From Podaxis mareebaensis (Eukaryota > Basidiomycota > Agaricomycetes > Agaricales > Agaricaceae): 48,388 nucleotides of DNA. The translations under genes and the position numbers were made by a program. Of the stretch, positions 20,258 through 32,400 are shown in pieces; within the stretch, counting starts at the first letter, position 1, and each line of letters begins with the position of its first letter. The notes below the pieces were generated by a model that had not been told where the DNA came from, ran no database searches, and saw only the letters and a program-made list of their open reading frames with translations. The stretch is from assembly GCA_018524725.1 (NCBI GenBank), contig JAEUWP010000225.1, forward strand, positions 1 to 48,388, given 5' to 3'.

Positions 20258-21947
20258 TTAATCACAGAGTCGAAGAATGTCGCCTTGGAGGACGACGCGA
20301 CCGCGCTCCTGTAGAGCGGTGACGCCCTTGACGACCTCTGTGGTGTCAAAGTCCTCGTGTTTGTCCTGAGGCATGGCGGCGTTGAGGTACGTAAGTAGGG
20401 CGGAAATAGACATGTCGTCGGAAGATTCGTATGTTGTGGCGAACAAATATGAAACGGACGCGGAAATGAAAGCACGACGCCCGGCCGGAGAGTCCAGATC
20501 GGCGAGCCCAGTGGGGTGTGGGCGCCGGATAATGGCGCCACCGCGAGATGAAGACGGACGGGAGTCGTCCTCGTATTCTCCCTGTGCGTCGGCGTCGCCC
20601 TCTGCAGCATCAGCGTCGTCGTCCCAGGAACGTCGACGGGGACGGGAGGGACCAGGGGCAGCAGCAGCAGAGACACGGGGACGGGGACGCTCAGCAGACC
20701 GGAGCCAAGCGATGTAACGCTCGACATCCTTGGGGTGCTTTCTTCGGATCCGGTCTTCTTCGGCGTCTTCGCTTTCCATGTCGTCTGAGTCCGAACTGTC
20801 AGAAAGGGTGTGATCCAGGGGGCGCTTTGAAAGCAGTTTTGAATCGCCGCGCTGGTGCCTCTGGCTGGAACACAAGTGTCAGAAGGCTGTTGGAAGGGGT
20901 GGTGGATACGAATAATACGTACTGTCGCTTCTCGCATTTGGTTCTGTGCTGGATCCAGGGATAGGCGCAGTAGGAGCTGTCCTGGCGCAGCTGGACCCAT
21001 TTCTGACACAAAAGACAAAAGACACGGTTAGGCTCTACCTCGCCGATAAACTTGTCCGCGCGGAGGGTGGCGGCCCGCTGCTCGGCGTTGCGGCGACGAG
21101 ACTCGTGGGCAGGGGGGTAATTGGCCGCAGACAGGTCGTTGAAAGAGGGGCTGTAGGGAGGCGGAGAGTGTCTGCGAGGGGGTTCCGGTTTGGGCTTGGG
21201 CCTAGAATGGCAGGTAAGTCCGGGGAAGGTCCAGCCGAAGAAAGTATAAGAGAGAGAGAGAGAGAGACTTACGGGGAGGGCTTGTGGCAGTCCGCACGGT
21301 GCTGGAGCCATTTTTGGACAGCCTGGAGATGATCAGAGGAAGGGACGTCGATCCACTTGTCGCAGAGATTGCAGAGGACGCGCTCTGCGTCAAACTTGCG
21401 GACATCGGGGTCCTTGCCAAAAAGATTGTTGCGCTCCTCCAGCGCATAGACGTTTTTGCTATTGCTGATTGGCGTCAGCTGTGAAAAGAAAGACCGAGGA
21501 AATGGGGGGGTACACCTACACTTTTTTGGCTAGACAGGATTTGCGGTGGGCGTCCCAGGGGATGGAGCAATAGGTCGAATTGGGGCGGAGACGTATCCAC
21601 TTGTGGCACGAGGCACAGAGGACACGGTAGGCCTCGAACTGGGCAACATAGGGATCTGAACGAAGGTACTGGATGCGTTCCTCCTCTGTGCGCTTTGCCC
21701 GGCGGCGCTTTGCAGGTGGGTGGGAGAGGGCCTCTGCAGTGGACTCTGGGGTGTATATGACAGCGTCGCGATCTGCAGAGCGTGCAGCAGGACAAGACTG
21801 GCGGTGGGCATCCCAATGGTCGGTGGTAAAGTCGTTGTCGCCGTCTCGGATGGGGACGGCGTCGCCACAGTGGTGGCAGATGACACGGCCAGACTCGTAC
21901 TCCCGGGGAGGAGAGTCGTTTGGGATGATTTTCGGCGAGAGGGACAT
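20258..21947 (-). CDS. Protein with four tandem CCHC zinc modules
   Basis: Four exons (21,947-21,522; 21,478-21,273; 21,201-20,923; 20,864-20,258) close in phase to give 505 residues. Four modules follow C-x2-C-x(19-20)-H-x3-C, with W three residues before each H: C24/C27/H48/C52, C111/C114/H134/C138, C178/C181/H202/C206 and C273/C276/H296/C300. Each C pair lies in RV(I/L/F)CxxC and is often followed by KW(I/V). Modules are spaced by basic linkers (AKRRRAKRTEEE), and a Ser/Asp/Arg-rich region (DSSDSDDMESEDAEED) precedes a C-terminal domain ending VVLQGDILRLCD. Nucleic-acid binding in the nucleus is inferred; I cannot name a family. Intron 2 contains a GA repeat. Confidence 0.85.
21251..21267 (+). 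repeat. (GA)n microsatellite in an intron
   Basis: A short AG dinucleotide run lies in intron 2 of the zinc-module gene, just inside its 5' splice site on the minus strand (so CT-rich in the transcript). Confidence 0.8.
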
Positions 21948-22100
21948 GAGGGATGAGAGTTGAGTAAATCGGTTGAGCTTATGGCGAAGAAAACATATAT
22001 TTGAAACTCCGCCAATTAAAGCGGGAGAAGCGTATGGAGACTATTAATAGGCACATCTTCGATAACCCCATTGGGGATATCCTGTGTACTCGGACGTAAC

Positions 22101-22935
22101 TCAGTGATAGGGTAAGAGGGGGTCCATGTGTGTCACAATCTTGTCCAGCCCTGCCAGCCACCGCGTCAATTCCCGATCGAATTCTTCTTCGTCGGCGCCT
22201 TGTGACAGGCGGTAGATAAAGTCGGCGCGGTTGGGCACTGCCCGGAGGGCAACCTGCAAATAAGCTCTGCGTTTAGTGCACCAGAATGGCGGAGTATAGT
22301 GTTGTTGTTGCGTACTGCGACGAGAGATCGGATGACGGTGTTGTGGTGCTGCCTGAGGACTTGGTCGTATGCACGCTTGAAGCAGAGGTAGAGGTCAAGC
22401 TCCGGCTCTTGTTGCATCATGACGAGGGCACGACAGACATAGCGGTAACCCCTGGTAACACCCGAATGTGAGAGGGGGGGTTGGGGGCTGCTCCGGGCTA
22501 TTTTTGTGACATACCTAATAAGGAGAACCACGCTGGCTATGGCGTGTTTGTCGGGAGACTCGAGTATGGCCTCGAGGGTGGGGTCGTTGTGAGCATTCAG
22601 ACGGGTGCGCAGGCCCTGCTCGAGTGTGAGTGAGGATCAGGGCGGGAAGACGAGAGAAAATGTACCCCAATGTTCTTGCGGATGTCTGCTTGAATAAAGG
22701 TAAAGACGCCGTGACCAAGCAAGTCTGATAGGGGCGCGTGAGAACACGTGTGGGACCGATGGTCAGGGCCACTGACCAAAGAGCTGGATGAATCCGTCGG
22801 ATGCCTCGAGAAAGGCTCTGGCAGGGACGCCGTCGGGGGCGATTTGGACGTCTGCAAAGGACTGGGCGTGGATGAGAAATCGATATACAGTAACAGTAGG
22901 TCCAGGGCCAGTACCTTGATGGACTCAAAGGTCAT
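22101..22935 (-). CDS. Glycolipid transfer protein (GLTP domain)
   Basis: Six exons close exactly (22,935-22,915; 22,861-22,777; 22,724-22,666; 22,618-22,515; 22,451-22,316; 22,253-22,101) for 185 residues, the usual GLTP length. GLTP moves glycosphingolipids between membranes from the cytosol. Landmarks are MTFESIKSFADVQI, FLEASDGFIQLFDLLG, FTFIQADIRKNIG (headgroup-binding D and N), AIASVVLLIRGYRYV, AYDQVLRQHHNTVIRSL (conserved His) and ALRAVPNRADFIYRLSQG. The tryptophan that stacks on the sugar in canonical GLTPs is leucine in the VLLIRG segment, and the lysine after DxxxN is not obvious. Ligand preference may therefore differ. It is divergent from the Zn2Cys6 gene with only 106 bp between start codons. 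Confidence 0.93.
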
Positions 22936-23041
22936 GATACGTGGCAAAGAGTTGCTAATTGGGGAATATCGAAAGGGCGGTTCAGGGGAGAATAGGACTT
23001 GCCAATGCCTTCAGAGACAGCGCAGAAACGAGTGCGACGGG
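22936..23041. promoter_or_regulatory. Short bidirectional promoter region
   Basis: Only 106 bp separate the start codons of the divergent GLTP and Zn2Cys6 genes, so both 5' UTRs and core promoters must overlap or extend into coding sequence. No clear TATA box or palindromic CGG-type Zn2Cys6 site was recognised in it. Confidence 0.55.
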
Positions 23042-26000
23042 ATGGGCACGCAAGGGAACTGGAGCAAAAGCGCAGCAGAGGTCTGTCCTTTTTCTCTGTC
23101 TGAGACGCTGTCTGACGTGAGCAGGCGAAGTAAGCCCCTAACCCTGCTCATCTTCCAATGCTCATCCGCTTAGGTCTCCTGCGCAGAGTGTCGAAGACTC
23201 AAGATAAAATGCGACAAACAGATTCCGTGCCAATCTTGCCAGCGCAGGGGCTGCGCTTCGCTCTGTCCAAACGGTACCTGCTCTTTCTCTCTCTCTCTCT
23301 TTTTTTACATCTTTTTAGCTCATTTTCTCTCCTTTCTTTTTGCCTTTTCGCAGGCTCTCTTGCCACCGGTCAGGGAACTCGCTTCGTCCTCGCCGCCACC
23401 GAACACCTCCACCGCCGCATCGCACGTCTCACTGCCCGCGTCCGCCAGCTCGAAGATGCCCTCCAGCAGCTCCACGCCAAGCACTCCGATGACCCCCACC
23501 CTCTTCTCCAAGATGACCTCACCACCGAGGACCGCGACGACGACCCCGCAGCTATGCTCGATGACTCCCCTCCCCATGCCCAGACAGAAGTCATCGATGC
23601 CTTTGGCACTCTCTCCATCTCTGACCATGGCATCTCTCGCTTCTTTGGTCCAACAGGAGGCTCAGAGGTACGTCCTTCTTTATATCACCCCTATATACTC
23701 CTCTCACCCCCCCCCGTCCCCGACAGTCTCTCCTCCTCGTAAGCACACCCACCGCTGCTGCGCTTTCGCTCAATATGCTTACTTCCTCCCATAGGCCCAG
23801 CATTCCTCTCTCGACCCTCCTACCTCCGACCATCCCACCCCTCTCCCAGAACTCGCCCTCTTTTCCCAATCCTTCCCTTTCACTCCCATCGGCTCACCAG
23901 CTGACGTCCATGACCTCATCAAATCCCACCTCCCTCCATGGAATCGTGCCGTCGCTCTCGCAGATACCTATTTCGAGCAGGTCTCTTGGATTTTCCGTGG
24001 GGTCACTCGAAACCAGCTCAGAGACGACATGCTTCCCGTTATCTATCGCAAGCAATCCCCCGTTCCCGGTGAAGACTATACCAGTCCGCACGATCTCGCT
24101 CTCGTTTTCATGATATTTGCCATGGGCGCTCTCGTCCAACCTGAACCCTCAAATGCAGAAGGTGAACATTTCCAGCAACTCGCCCGTGCCGCCCTTGCCC
24201 TTCAGCCCGTCCTTGAAAAACCTTCCATCGTCACCATCCAGACCCTTCATCTCATGAGTATATACAATGCCATGAGTGGAAGCGATCTCAAGAGCGAAAC
24301 CAGCATGGAGATGACCTGGTCTCTCATCACCCTTGCCTCTCACCTATCCCAAACAGTACGTTTTTGTCTTGTTTTTCTCACCCATCATTCACGAGACCCT
24401 CTCCAGATTGGCCTCCGTGAGTCTGCTAACCACCCTCCCCAGTCCCTCGGTTGACCCGTGGGAGCAGACAGAGACAGTGCCAGGTGGGGCTTGTCCCCGA
24501 AGATGGTCCAACGCCGCCGTATCCTATTTTGGGACCTCTTTGTCGCTGATGTCTGGCAGGTCCGTCCTCAACTTCAGTTCTCCGCATTATTTTCCCCTCA
24601 CGCTCCTCAGAGTCTCAACACTGGTCGTCCGCCCTCATTCTCCCTTGCTTACATTGACTGTAGCTTCCCCCAATATGACGATAAAGGCAAGAGTGGTTTC
24701 GGTTCCGCCTGTGCGTGGTCTCCGCTGGTTCACTAAACCCCTCCACTTATCATTTCTCAGTTGAGATCTGGCAATTCCGCTTCGCTGCCGAATGCGTAGC
24801 AGAGGTCACCTCTCGCACTCTCACTGCCGAGGCTCCGAGCTACGCAACGATCATGGAACTCGACCGCAAAGTCCGCGATTTTCCTCTTCCCGAGGGGTTA
24901 TCCAACCCTCCCAAGAACGACCTCGGCGCTTCCTTCCAGAGATGTGTTCTCGATCATATCAGAGAAACTGGTGTGTTTCCATCCCGCGTTGCGCCAGTCT
25001 CTCACCCTCAAACTTATCCTCTTTAATTTCATTTCCATAGTCCTTATGTATATTCACCGTAGCTTCTTCGCACAGGCAATCATCGACCAGCCGCTCAATC
25101 CCCTCAAGAGTGCCTACGCTCCATCCTTCACCGCTGCCTATCGCGCCGCATCCACCATTCTCAAGTCCGTTAATGAACAATTTAATCTATTCCCAATCTC
25201 TTGTTCCCGTTTCTGGACAATGTGGACCTTTGCTTTTACGGCCGCTGTGAGTCGCTAACCTTAACCGAGGCCTTCGGAAATTATCATCCCATTGATACAT
25301 AATTTATCGGCTCAGGTCATTTTTGGCACCGTCGTTACCCGCGGCCCCCGCTCGCCACTTGCCCAGTCCGCTATGGCGGAACTTGAGCAAGCCTTGATTC
25401 TCTTCACAAAAGCTTCCAAGTACAGCATCCGTGCCTTGAAATCCCTTCCCATACTCACCAAGCTAGCCGACAAGGCCCGCTATACACTTGAGAATGTCAA
25501 GGCTTCTTCTGCCGGTGATGACTGGAACATTCAGGTCCAGGCGCAAGGGGAAGATCATGACGAGTTGGCGATTTTTGCCGGCCATACGAGAGTTGTGTCT
25601 GCGAAGAAGGGGGTTACTTGTAACGTTGGGGGAGGCGCTGAGCAGGGTAGTGATGGACAGAAATCGTCCAGGAGCACCTCTGCAGAGGCACCGGTCCCTC
25701 AGCTGCATCAGCACAATCAACAGCAGCAGCCTCCTCAGCAGCAATCCCCATTCGTGTACAGCTGGCAACACCCACGACAACCGACACACTACGAGTACGG
25801 GTACGCTTCATCGGAACGCACAATGCAACAACTAGATGCACCTTCACCTGCTTCGTCGTCTTCCTCTCAAGGATATCACCCATGGTCAAATGATCCGGTC
25901 GTATTACGCCCGCCAAATATGCCACAGGTACCACAAGTCCCTACCCCGCCACACACGTCAGGACATACCCACGGTAGTACCCAATATGGCCACGGAATAT

Positions 26001-26455
26001 CAGAGGATCAATTGGATGGTGGCTCAATCGGGCTTCATCCGCCGTACTACGCGCTAGGTTCGACACACAATCACACGCCGCCACCACCACAACTGGCCCC
26101 CGTCCACCATCCCCAGCAGTCATATCCTTCATCGCAAAGCCATCCTCCACCGCCTCCACCCCCACCTGCAACGGCTACTCCTGCTGCGGCTGCGTACTCT
26201 CTCAACACTTACTCACGGTACGCACCACCGCTCCCACATCACCAACCGCAGCATCAGCAACAGCATCCTCATATCCAACATCCGCCCCAGCAACCGATAC
26301 ATCACCCCCATCATCCACGCCATCCCCATCACGGCGGGACGGCCGAACTTGCTGATCTGGGGCTTGCATCGCGCGACTCGAGATTGGACGAACGTTGGAG
26401 CTCGTTCATGGCTGATTCCGGGCTGTTAGAAGACATTAATTTTCGGTCGCATTGA
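23042..26455 (+). CDS. Zn2Cys6 transcription factor with fungal regulatory domain
   Basis: Ten exons close in phase to 923 residues: 23,042-23,080; 23,174-23,273; 23,354-23,667; 23,795-24,355; 24,407-24,416; 24,468-24,559; 24,611-24,710; 24,761-24,970; 25,041-25,246; 25,316-26,455. MGTQGNWSKSAAE leads into CAECRRLKIKCDKQIPC and the rest of the six-cysteine cluster. A coiled-coil follows (LTARVRQLEDALQQL), then the fungal-specific domain with RDSARW, RRRILFWDLFVADVWQ, GRPPSF..YIDC and YIHRSFFAQAI. The C-terminus is rich in His, Pro and Gln (26,060-26,350), typical of activation regions. The start gives a very short N-terminus. A nuclear DNA-binding regulator is inferred; targets are unknown. 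Confidence 0.93.
24407..24416 (+). other. 10-nt micro-exon of the Zn2Cys6 gene
   Basis: ATTGGCCTCC is flanked by CCAG and GTGAGT. Its inclusion is required to keep phase and it encodes IGLH joined to RDSARW, a conserved segment of this factor family. Confidence 0.8.
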
Positions 26456-29400
26456 ACGGCGATAATAAACCGGGTGGATCGAGGATGCGGATGGTCATAT
26501 TTGGTTGCTCTGGTTCTCTTGTCGTTTCGATTATTTGATAATATGTTTTCCTTCTTTTCTTCTGTTACTATCCTCTTTACAGCCGCCCCCTCCTGACGTC
26601 TAATGCCTGGTAGAGAGATAACTGCCTACTCGCGTGTACATGTCCTTGCTATTCGTTGACCTCCCCACTCGATTGTTCATTACTACCTTTGGGAAGTTCA
26701 ATCGTTGTTGTTCGTCCCTGCCATACGCCGCTCCCTAATCCATGGTTGAATACTTGTGATGTTTGTCGCCATGTTTGTATATATATATTTCATATTCTTG
26801 TTTATGTTTCGAGATCCGATAATAGATCACCGCGCCCGTGACAAATTAAGAATGAAAAGGGACTTCACCGCTGTCCACGGCAAAAACATCAGAAAAGCAA
26901 CAGCTTGGAACAGAGTATCGAGGGTGGAGTCTGATCTGTGTTCTGTGACACCAGTTTGCGATGCGACCCCCCCTTCCGAATCGTGTCCACCCATGATCTT
27001 TCCGACACAGCGGCATCCGACAAGGGCGCTATCATGAACCCCATGAAGCGTGTCACCTCAAACCCGAAACCCGCAGTGGATAACTTTCCTGGAGTCTAGA
27101 GCCCAAGGGTAGGTTATGTCAATGGTCCCCCTTTCTTGGGGCGCTCCATATGTGTCGCCAGGAGACGTGTTACGTCTTATTTTCTACGAATATCCATTCT
27201 GCTTCCGCTTCGGTTCCTCACTCGACCATCGAAGCGCGAAGGAACTTAAAAGGAGGTTTACCTTTTGTTTTAGTAATCTAACGAGTTCGGAATTCGGCAC
27301 GACAGATACAGACTTAGGAGTCAGAAGCCGGGAGGGGTGTCCTAGTCAGAACTTAGAAGCCAAGTGCATGTCGTAGAATATTCGTAAACCCGTGCATTCG
27401 GAAATGCCTATCATGCGGATAATGGAGTGGATGTATTATGGTGTACCGAATAAGTGGTTCATCGAACTTGGAGCTTGAATAGACACTCAGAGCTAAATGA
27501 AAGGGTTCTCCCAAACCATCACAATCTGTACACGTACAAATGCTACATTGCGCACATGGTGTCAGATGCTCTTACCCCCAAAAGAGTATGTCTCTACCCG
27601 TTCTGTTGTTGCGTTGCATATGGTTCGGGCGCGAGTCCTACATACTTCGTGTCTTCCCGAATTGCGCCACGGTGTCATAGCTAGGCGAAGCAAGGTCACT
27701 AGCAAGCTCCCGTTCGGATCTTCTAAGAAACTTGATCACTGTCACAAAATACAGGCTCCAGCATGGCGAGTCGAGTCTATTGTTACTCGACCTTGGCAAC
27801 TGGCAATTTATCACGAATTTTGTACGTATTAAAAACAACTTAAGAATGCCTTTTGCCTAGTGCTTACATTTGAAGTTTAGAACATGTCAGTTAGTCGACA
27901 CATCAAATGAAGAAGGAAACAAATCACGCATCATGCACAGACTTCTCAGTCAAATTCGATTTTTCATAGCGCCAGTTTTGTGGTGTTTCGCGATTTCGTA
28001 TCTGCTTTTAGCGTCTCTTTTGGACTTCAATCTGACATCCCTGGAAGGGGGAGCCGAATAATGCTGAACTAACATTCAATGTTGGCTGAATGTAGACCAA
28101 TCAGGGTCAAATCTCGACATGAGGCACTCGACAAACATGAGTACTACCTCGTACATTCATACACGGGGACCTTGCAGTAAGAATTAAGATGTTGGACCAC
28201 ATGCTGGGCGAGTTGCTGTGATATCCGGCTAGCGCTGGACCCTCGGAGTGATCGGTGAGCGATAACTGGTTGAGTAATGAATAGGATTGGCGGTGGCGTG
28301 GAATGGAAACATATGTAAAGTACTAGTTATGATGGTGCGGTCTCGAGCGCCCCCCCAGGCTCAACAGATTCTAGATATAATTGTTTTGGCGAGATGAATA
28401 TGTACTGCCAAGCTTCGGATCTAGAGGCTCTGATAGTCCTGATACCTTTTCATGAACCGAGGGGTGGCACATGCCATATGTATCCAGGTGAGATATTGTG
28501 GCTCGAGTGAGAAACGAAGCACGGGCGACAGACGTGTTCGATTCATTTCACTTTGCTGTGTACTCTTTATCATGCACCATCACGACAGCGCGAACGTTTG
28601 TAATACACGGGTGGTGCTGATCCATTCTGCGATAGAAGCACAGTCGCAGCATGAGTATGGAGAGACGGAAAACGAAGACAGTGCACTACAATAGCCGCTA
28701 CTTATCCCTCGGTACTATTCCTGTAATCGCCAGGGAGTCGCGAGGCCTAAGACTTTCCGCAGAAAACCTATTACACCAGTTATCACACGCATCGGATCCC
28801 GATAAATGAACAACTACCATATAGTCGCCCGAGATGGTATACGGAAGGTCTTGACATGCGAACTCCATCCTCTATATCCATTTTATCAATGGTATAGACC
28901 TGCACCGAGTGCACGTAATGTTCATTCCTCTGTTTGGATTTTCTATGGATCTGGTATTTAGGGATGGATTACCAAGCTTTCTGTGTTTTCTTGGTTCCGT
29001 GACACCACCATTTCGGACCTTTTCCCAGATTATGGCACCGGTCATACGTGAGAGGCCAGTACATATTACGATTAACATATCATTGGCGGAAGTTCTCTTG
29101 AGGGGGTCTTATCCAAACACGTTTTGCACAGGCTCCATGTGGCCTTCTCCGCTTTTTACCTGCCACTTTATCAGGTGGCTGGGAAAGTCTACGACTCTCC
29201 GATCAAAACTATGCAAACCTTGATTATTGGAGCCTTCACTCATGACAGGGGTTGTCACCTGAGTGTTTAAGTTGCAATAGTAATCACTTCAAGCGTCAGG
29301 CGTGAAGATGGCAGACATAGAAAGCAGATACTCGTCGTATGTCATGTTAGCACATTCCGAGCGACTCTAATGCTTTGAGCAATGACAATACGGTTCGCCT

Positions 29401-32400
29401 CGTACTCAAAACTCGTTGGAAGTTCCTGAGGTATCGGATCTCACACGTGCTGAGGGTAATGCGAACAAGGTCAGAAGTCACCTGTGTACGTCTAATGGAT
29501 TATAGAAGACAAGCGTGCGTCCAGCTCTCCACTGCCAGAGGCCAGGGATCCGGGGGGTTGCGTTCTGTCGTGTATATCCCTGATCTCTTCCTGGTATTTG
29601 AAGGAATTCAGTCAGTACCGCCGAACGGCGCTGTATGCAGTTGCCGTTGTATCTCAAGGAAGACTATGAGAAAGCTATGTCGGTGAGTTAGTATATGAAT
29701 GTATTCGCCATAGCGCAATGTAGGTGGTATCGGAAACACGCGCTCCCAGCAGGCAGAGTGGGTTCTAGCGGACCGGGAATAAGTGTTGCCGATAAGCGCA
29801 ATGAATAGCGTAAGCTGGTTAAGACTTGACATCCCATTGGTTGAAAACACGAAATTCAAATACCCGTATATCAGACTGTCGGCAAAAGCTGGATGGACAG
29901 TATAGGGTAGAAGATATTGTCCAGCCGTCGAATGGGCGAACGGGGCGTCCGTGATGTCATAAATGTTGCAATTGATATTTTTGCCATTTTCTGCGGGATG
30001 TGTCTCATCTACATACTATGCATATTGAAACTCTTGGGTGAATATCAACATGGTCAAGCGAGTGCACTTGGGTTGTGCTTCGCAACGGTTAGGATTTGGT
30101 CTCTCGCAACACATTTAAATGCAGCTAACCTCACCGTGTGACGCATTGTTTACAAGGACCGTCATGTTGTGTCCCCGCAGCTACTAACCTAGTCGTGTGA
30201 GCCAGGAGCTGATATACTTCCACGGCTTGGGGTGATGTGGAAGAAGTGTGTTCTTGATTCTCATGAATGATGACCACTCGACTGGCTTGGTGAAAGAACA
30301 GAGAAAACGAAGTGGCCCCGTCCAGCCATTGTAATTGCTGCAAGCTGCTCACAATATTCATTCCACCTTGTGACAGCCTTGCTATCCCAGGTTTATATCA
30401 ATTCACCTCATCCTTTCATAATTTTTGGCATCAGAGGTTTGATTTTGTGTTTTGGCACTGTCCCTGAGCTGGGATGTCGAGCCGTGTGATTTTGGAATAG
30501 ATAGAAAAGAAAAATTTAACAGTGGAACTAGGGATTTTACGAGCTTGTCTGGTTTGTTAGCTACACGTGTTACATCGCTAGTGTCCACCGTTTGCTAAGA
30601 CAGGCATAGCGTTGCCGCTGTTGGTAACCGTGTCAGGGAGCGAGGGCGCTGAAGGTAAGGAATCTTTGCGGGTGAGAGAACAGGTGGCGTTATGAGGCGA
30701 ACACACCGATACTACTGGAGGGACAACCATGTGTAGAGTCATAGTTCAAAGTTGAAGATATCTTCGTGGATTTGGTAGCATTTTGTAGTCGTGGATATAC
30801 GTTCTCTCATCCAGTTGATAATCGCACAAGGACATGCTTCATTACTCTTCTCATAGGCACCGCATAGATTCCGGATGGGTGTACAATTTTCCTCGAATGG
30901 GAAGACTCGAGTGTCTAAACAGAGTATTGAGTGCTCCACCTGAGATTCTGTGAATACTTGAGAATGGCACGATAGGGCGTGACTGAAGTGCGGCAAAGGG
31001 CCATTGTTCACACTTAAACAAGCGCTTACCCGGATAGTCGATCAGGTTGGAGCACTGGAGACATTATTCGGCTTACTGCAATACAGTGTGAGGGGTATTT
31101 ATGCCGGAGACTCGAAGCAGCTGCTCCCGCAAATAGGTTCCTCCAGCCTTTCTAGGGAATGGGGGCCATTGTGGCTAGAACATACATGAAGGCCATGAAC
31201 TCGCGTAAAGAGCGACGCTCCTTCACCCTTTTGGTTTGGCCGATCACCGGAAAACGAATACAGGTGTCGGACACGTCGGAAAACTTTGCTTTAGCGTGCA
31301 CTGTTAGGTGACATGAAAAAGGTGAAACGTAAACCTACTATGTGCTCATGCCCTTTGGACAAATGTGTTGGATGCGAAAAAAACAGGGAAGACTAGCCCG
31401 CGGCCGCGAAAAGAAAGCTGCGGACCCAAGAATAAACATTAACCTAAAAGCAGCGAGAGAACGATACGAACACTATTCCCGACACGATACACTACTATGG
31501 CGAAAGACAGAGGGAATGGAAGACTGGAAGCTTGAAGTTGATAGACTAAAACTTCATTCTAGACGGCCAACAAATCAAGGCTAACCTTCGCATAGGCCCC
31601 CTTGGTGGGTCGTGAGTTCGGATGCTCGCAGGATTGGAAGCCTTTCCTCGGTCATTACATGAATCCAGAGGTGTCGCTAGAATACATTTCGTTCGTCGAC
31701 GGTTCCGGCTGTCCAGTGGGTACTTTCAGATGGTTTACTGCGATAACTCCATGAAAATTCTTTCCTCGCATGAAGCTAAGGTCTGCTCATGCCCGTCCAT
31801 GAGAAGACCCGTCTTGTGTACCTGAAGGTAACCAGGGACGGTGCGCTCGACTTGAGCCTAGCCAAATCCATGCCTGAATTCTTCGGCTCAGATACGTGAC
31901 CCAAAGGCCGGTGAAGGGGGAGGAAACGTCTCACTTTGTCCTAGCTTAATCTCATCAAGCATCTCCAAGAGCAACTCCTCCCGCCTGCCCCCACGTTGAC
32001 TCCCAGACGTAGGACCGACGAATGAGGCAAGGTAGCAAGGGGTCCACATCCATCAAAAGGTTGACCATCCTTCAGCCTGTACTACACGTACGACTCAGTG
32101 TGAGCTAACTGGCACTAAAAGACCTGCAACTTACATTGCCCTCGCGAAGAGACCAAAGAACTTCTGTCAGCTGCAACAAGAAGTTATGCTTGATACCGGG
32201 GGTTTGCAATCGACGGCGGAGATTAAACGATCACTCTCGGTGTGTCAGAACCTGTCTTGTGGATCTGTGCGACGTCACGAGGAATAAAACCATCTTCCCA
32301 CACTCCAACATCAAAGGTCCGGCCGTTGAATATTATGAATCATTGGCTTAGCAGAAAACTGTCCTTGACGACCAACGTCGGTACGAGTAACGAGCGACTA

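Noticed and set aside
23131..23144. CCCCTAACCCT, a telomere-like unit
   Set aside because: A single unit inside the first intron of the Zn2Cys6 gene; most likely part of a pyrimidine-rich intron.
31340..31590. YVLMPFG-like string suggesting a Ty3 reverse transcriptase
   Set aside because: None of the flanking residues or the later YxDD motif is present; a chance match.
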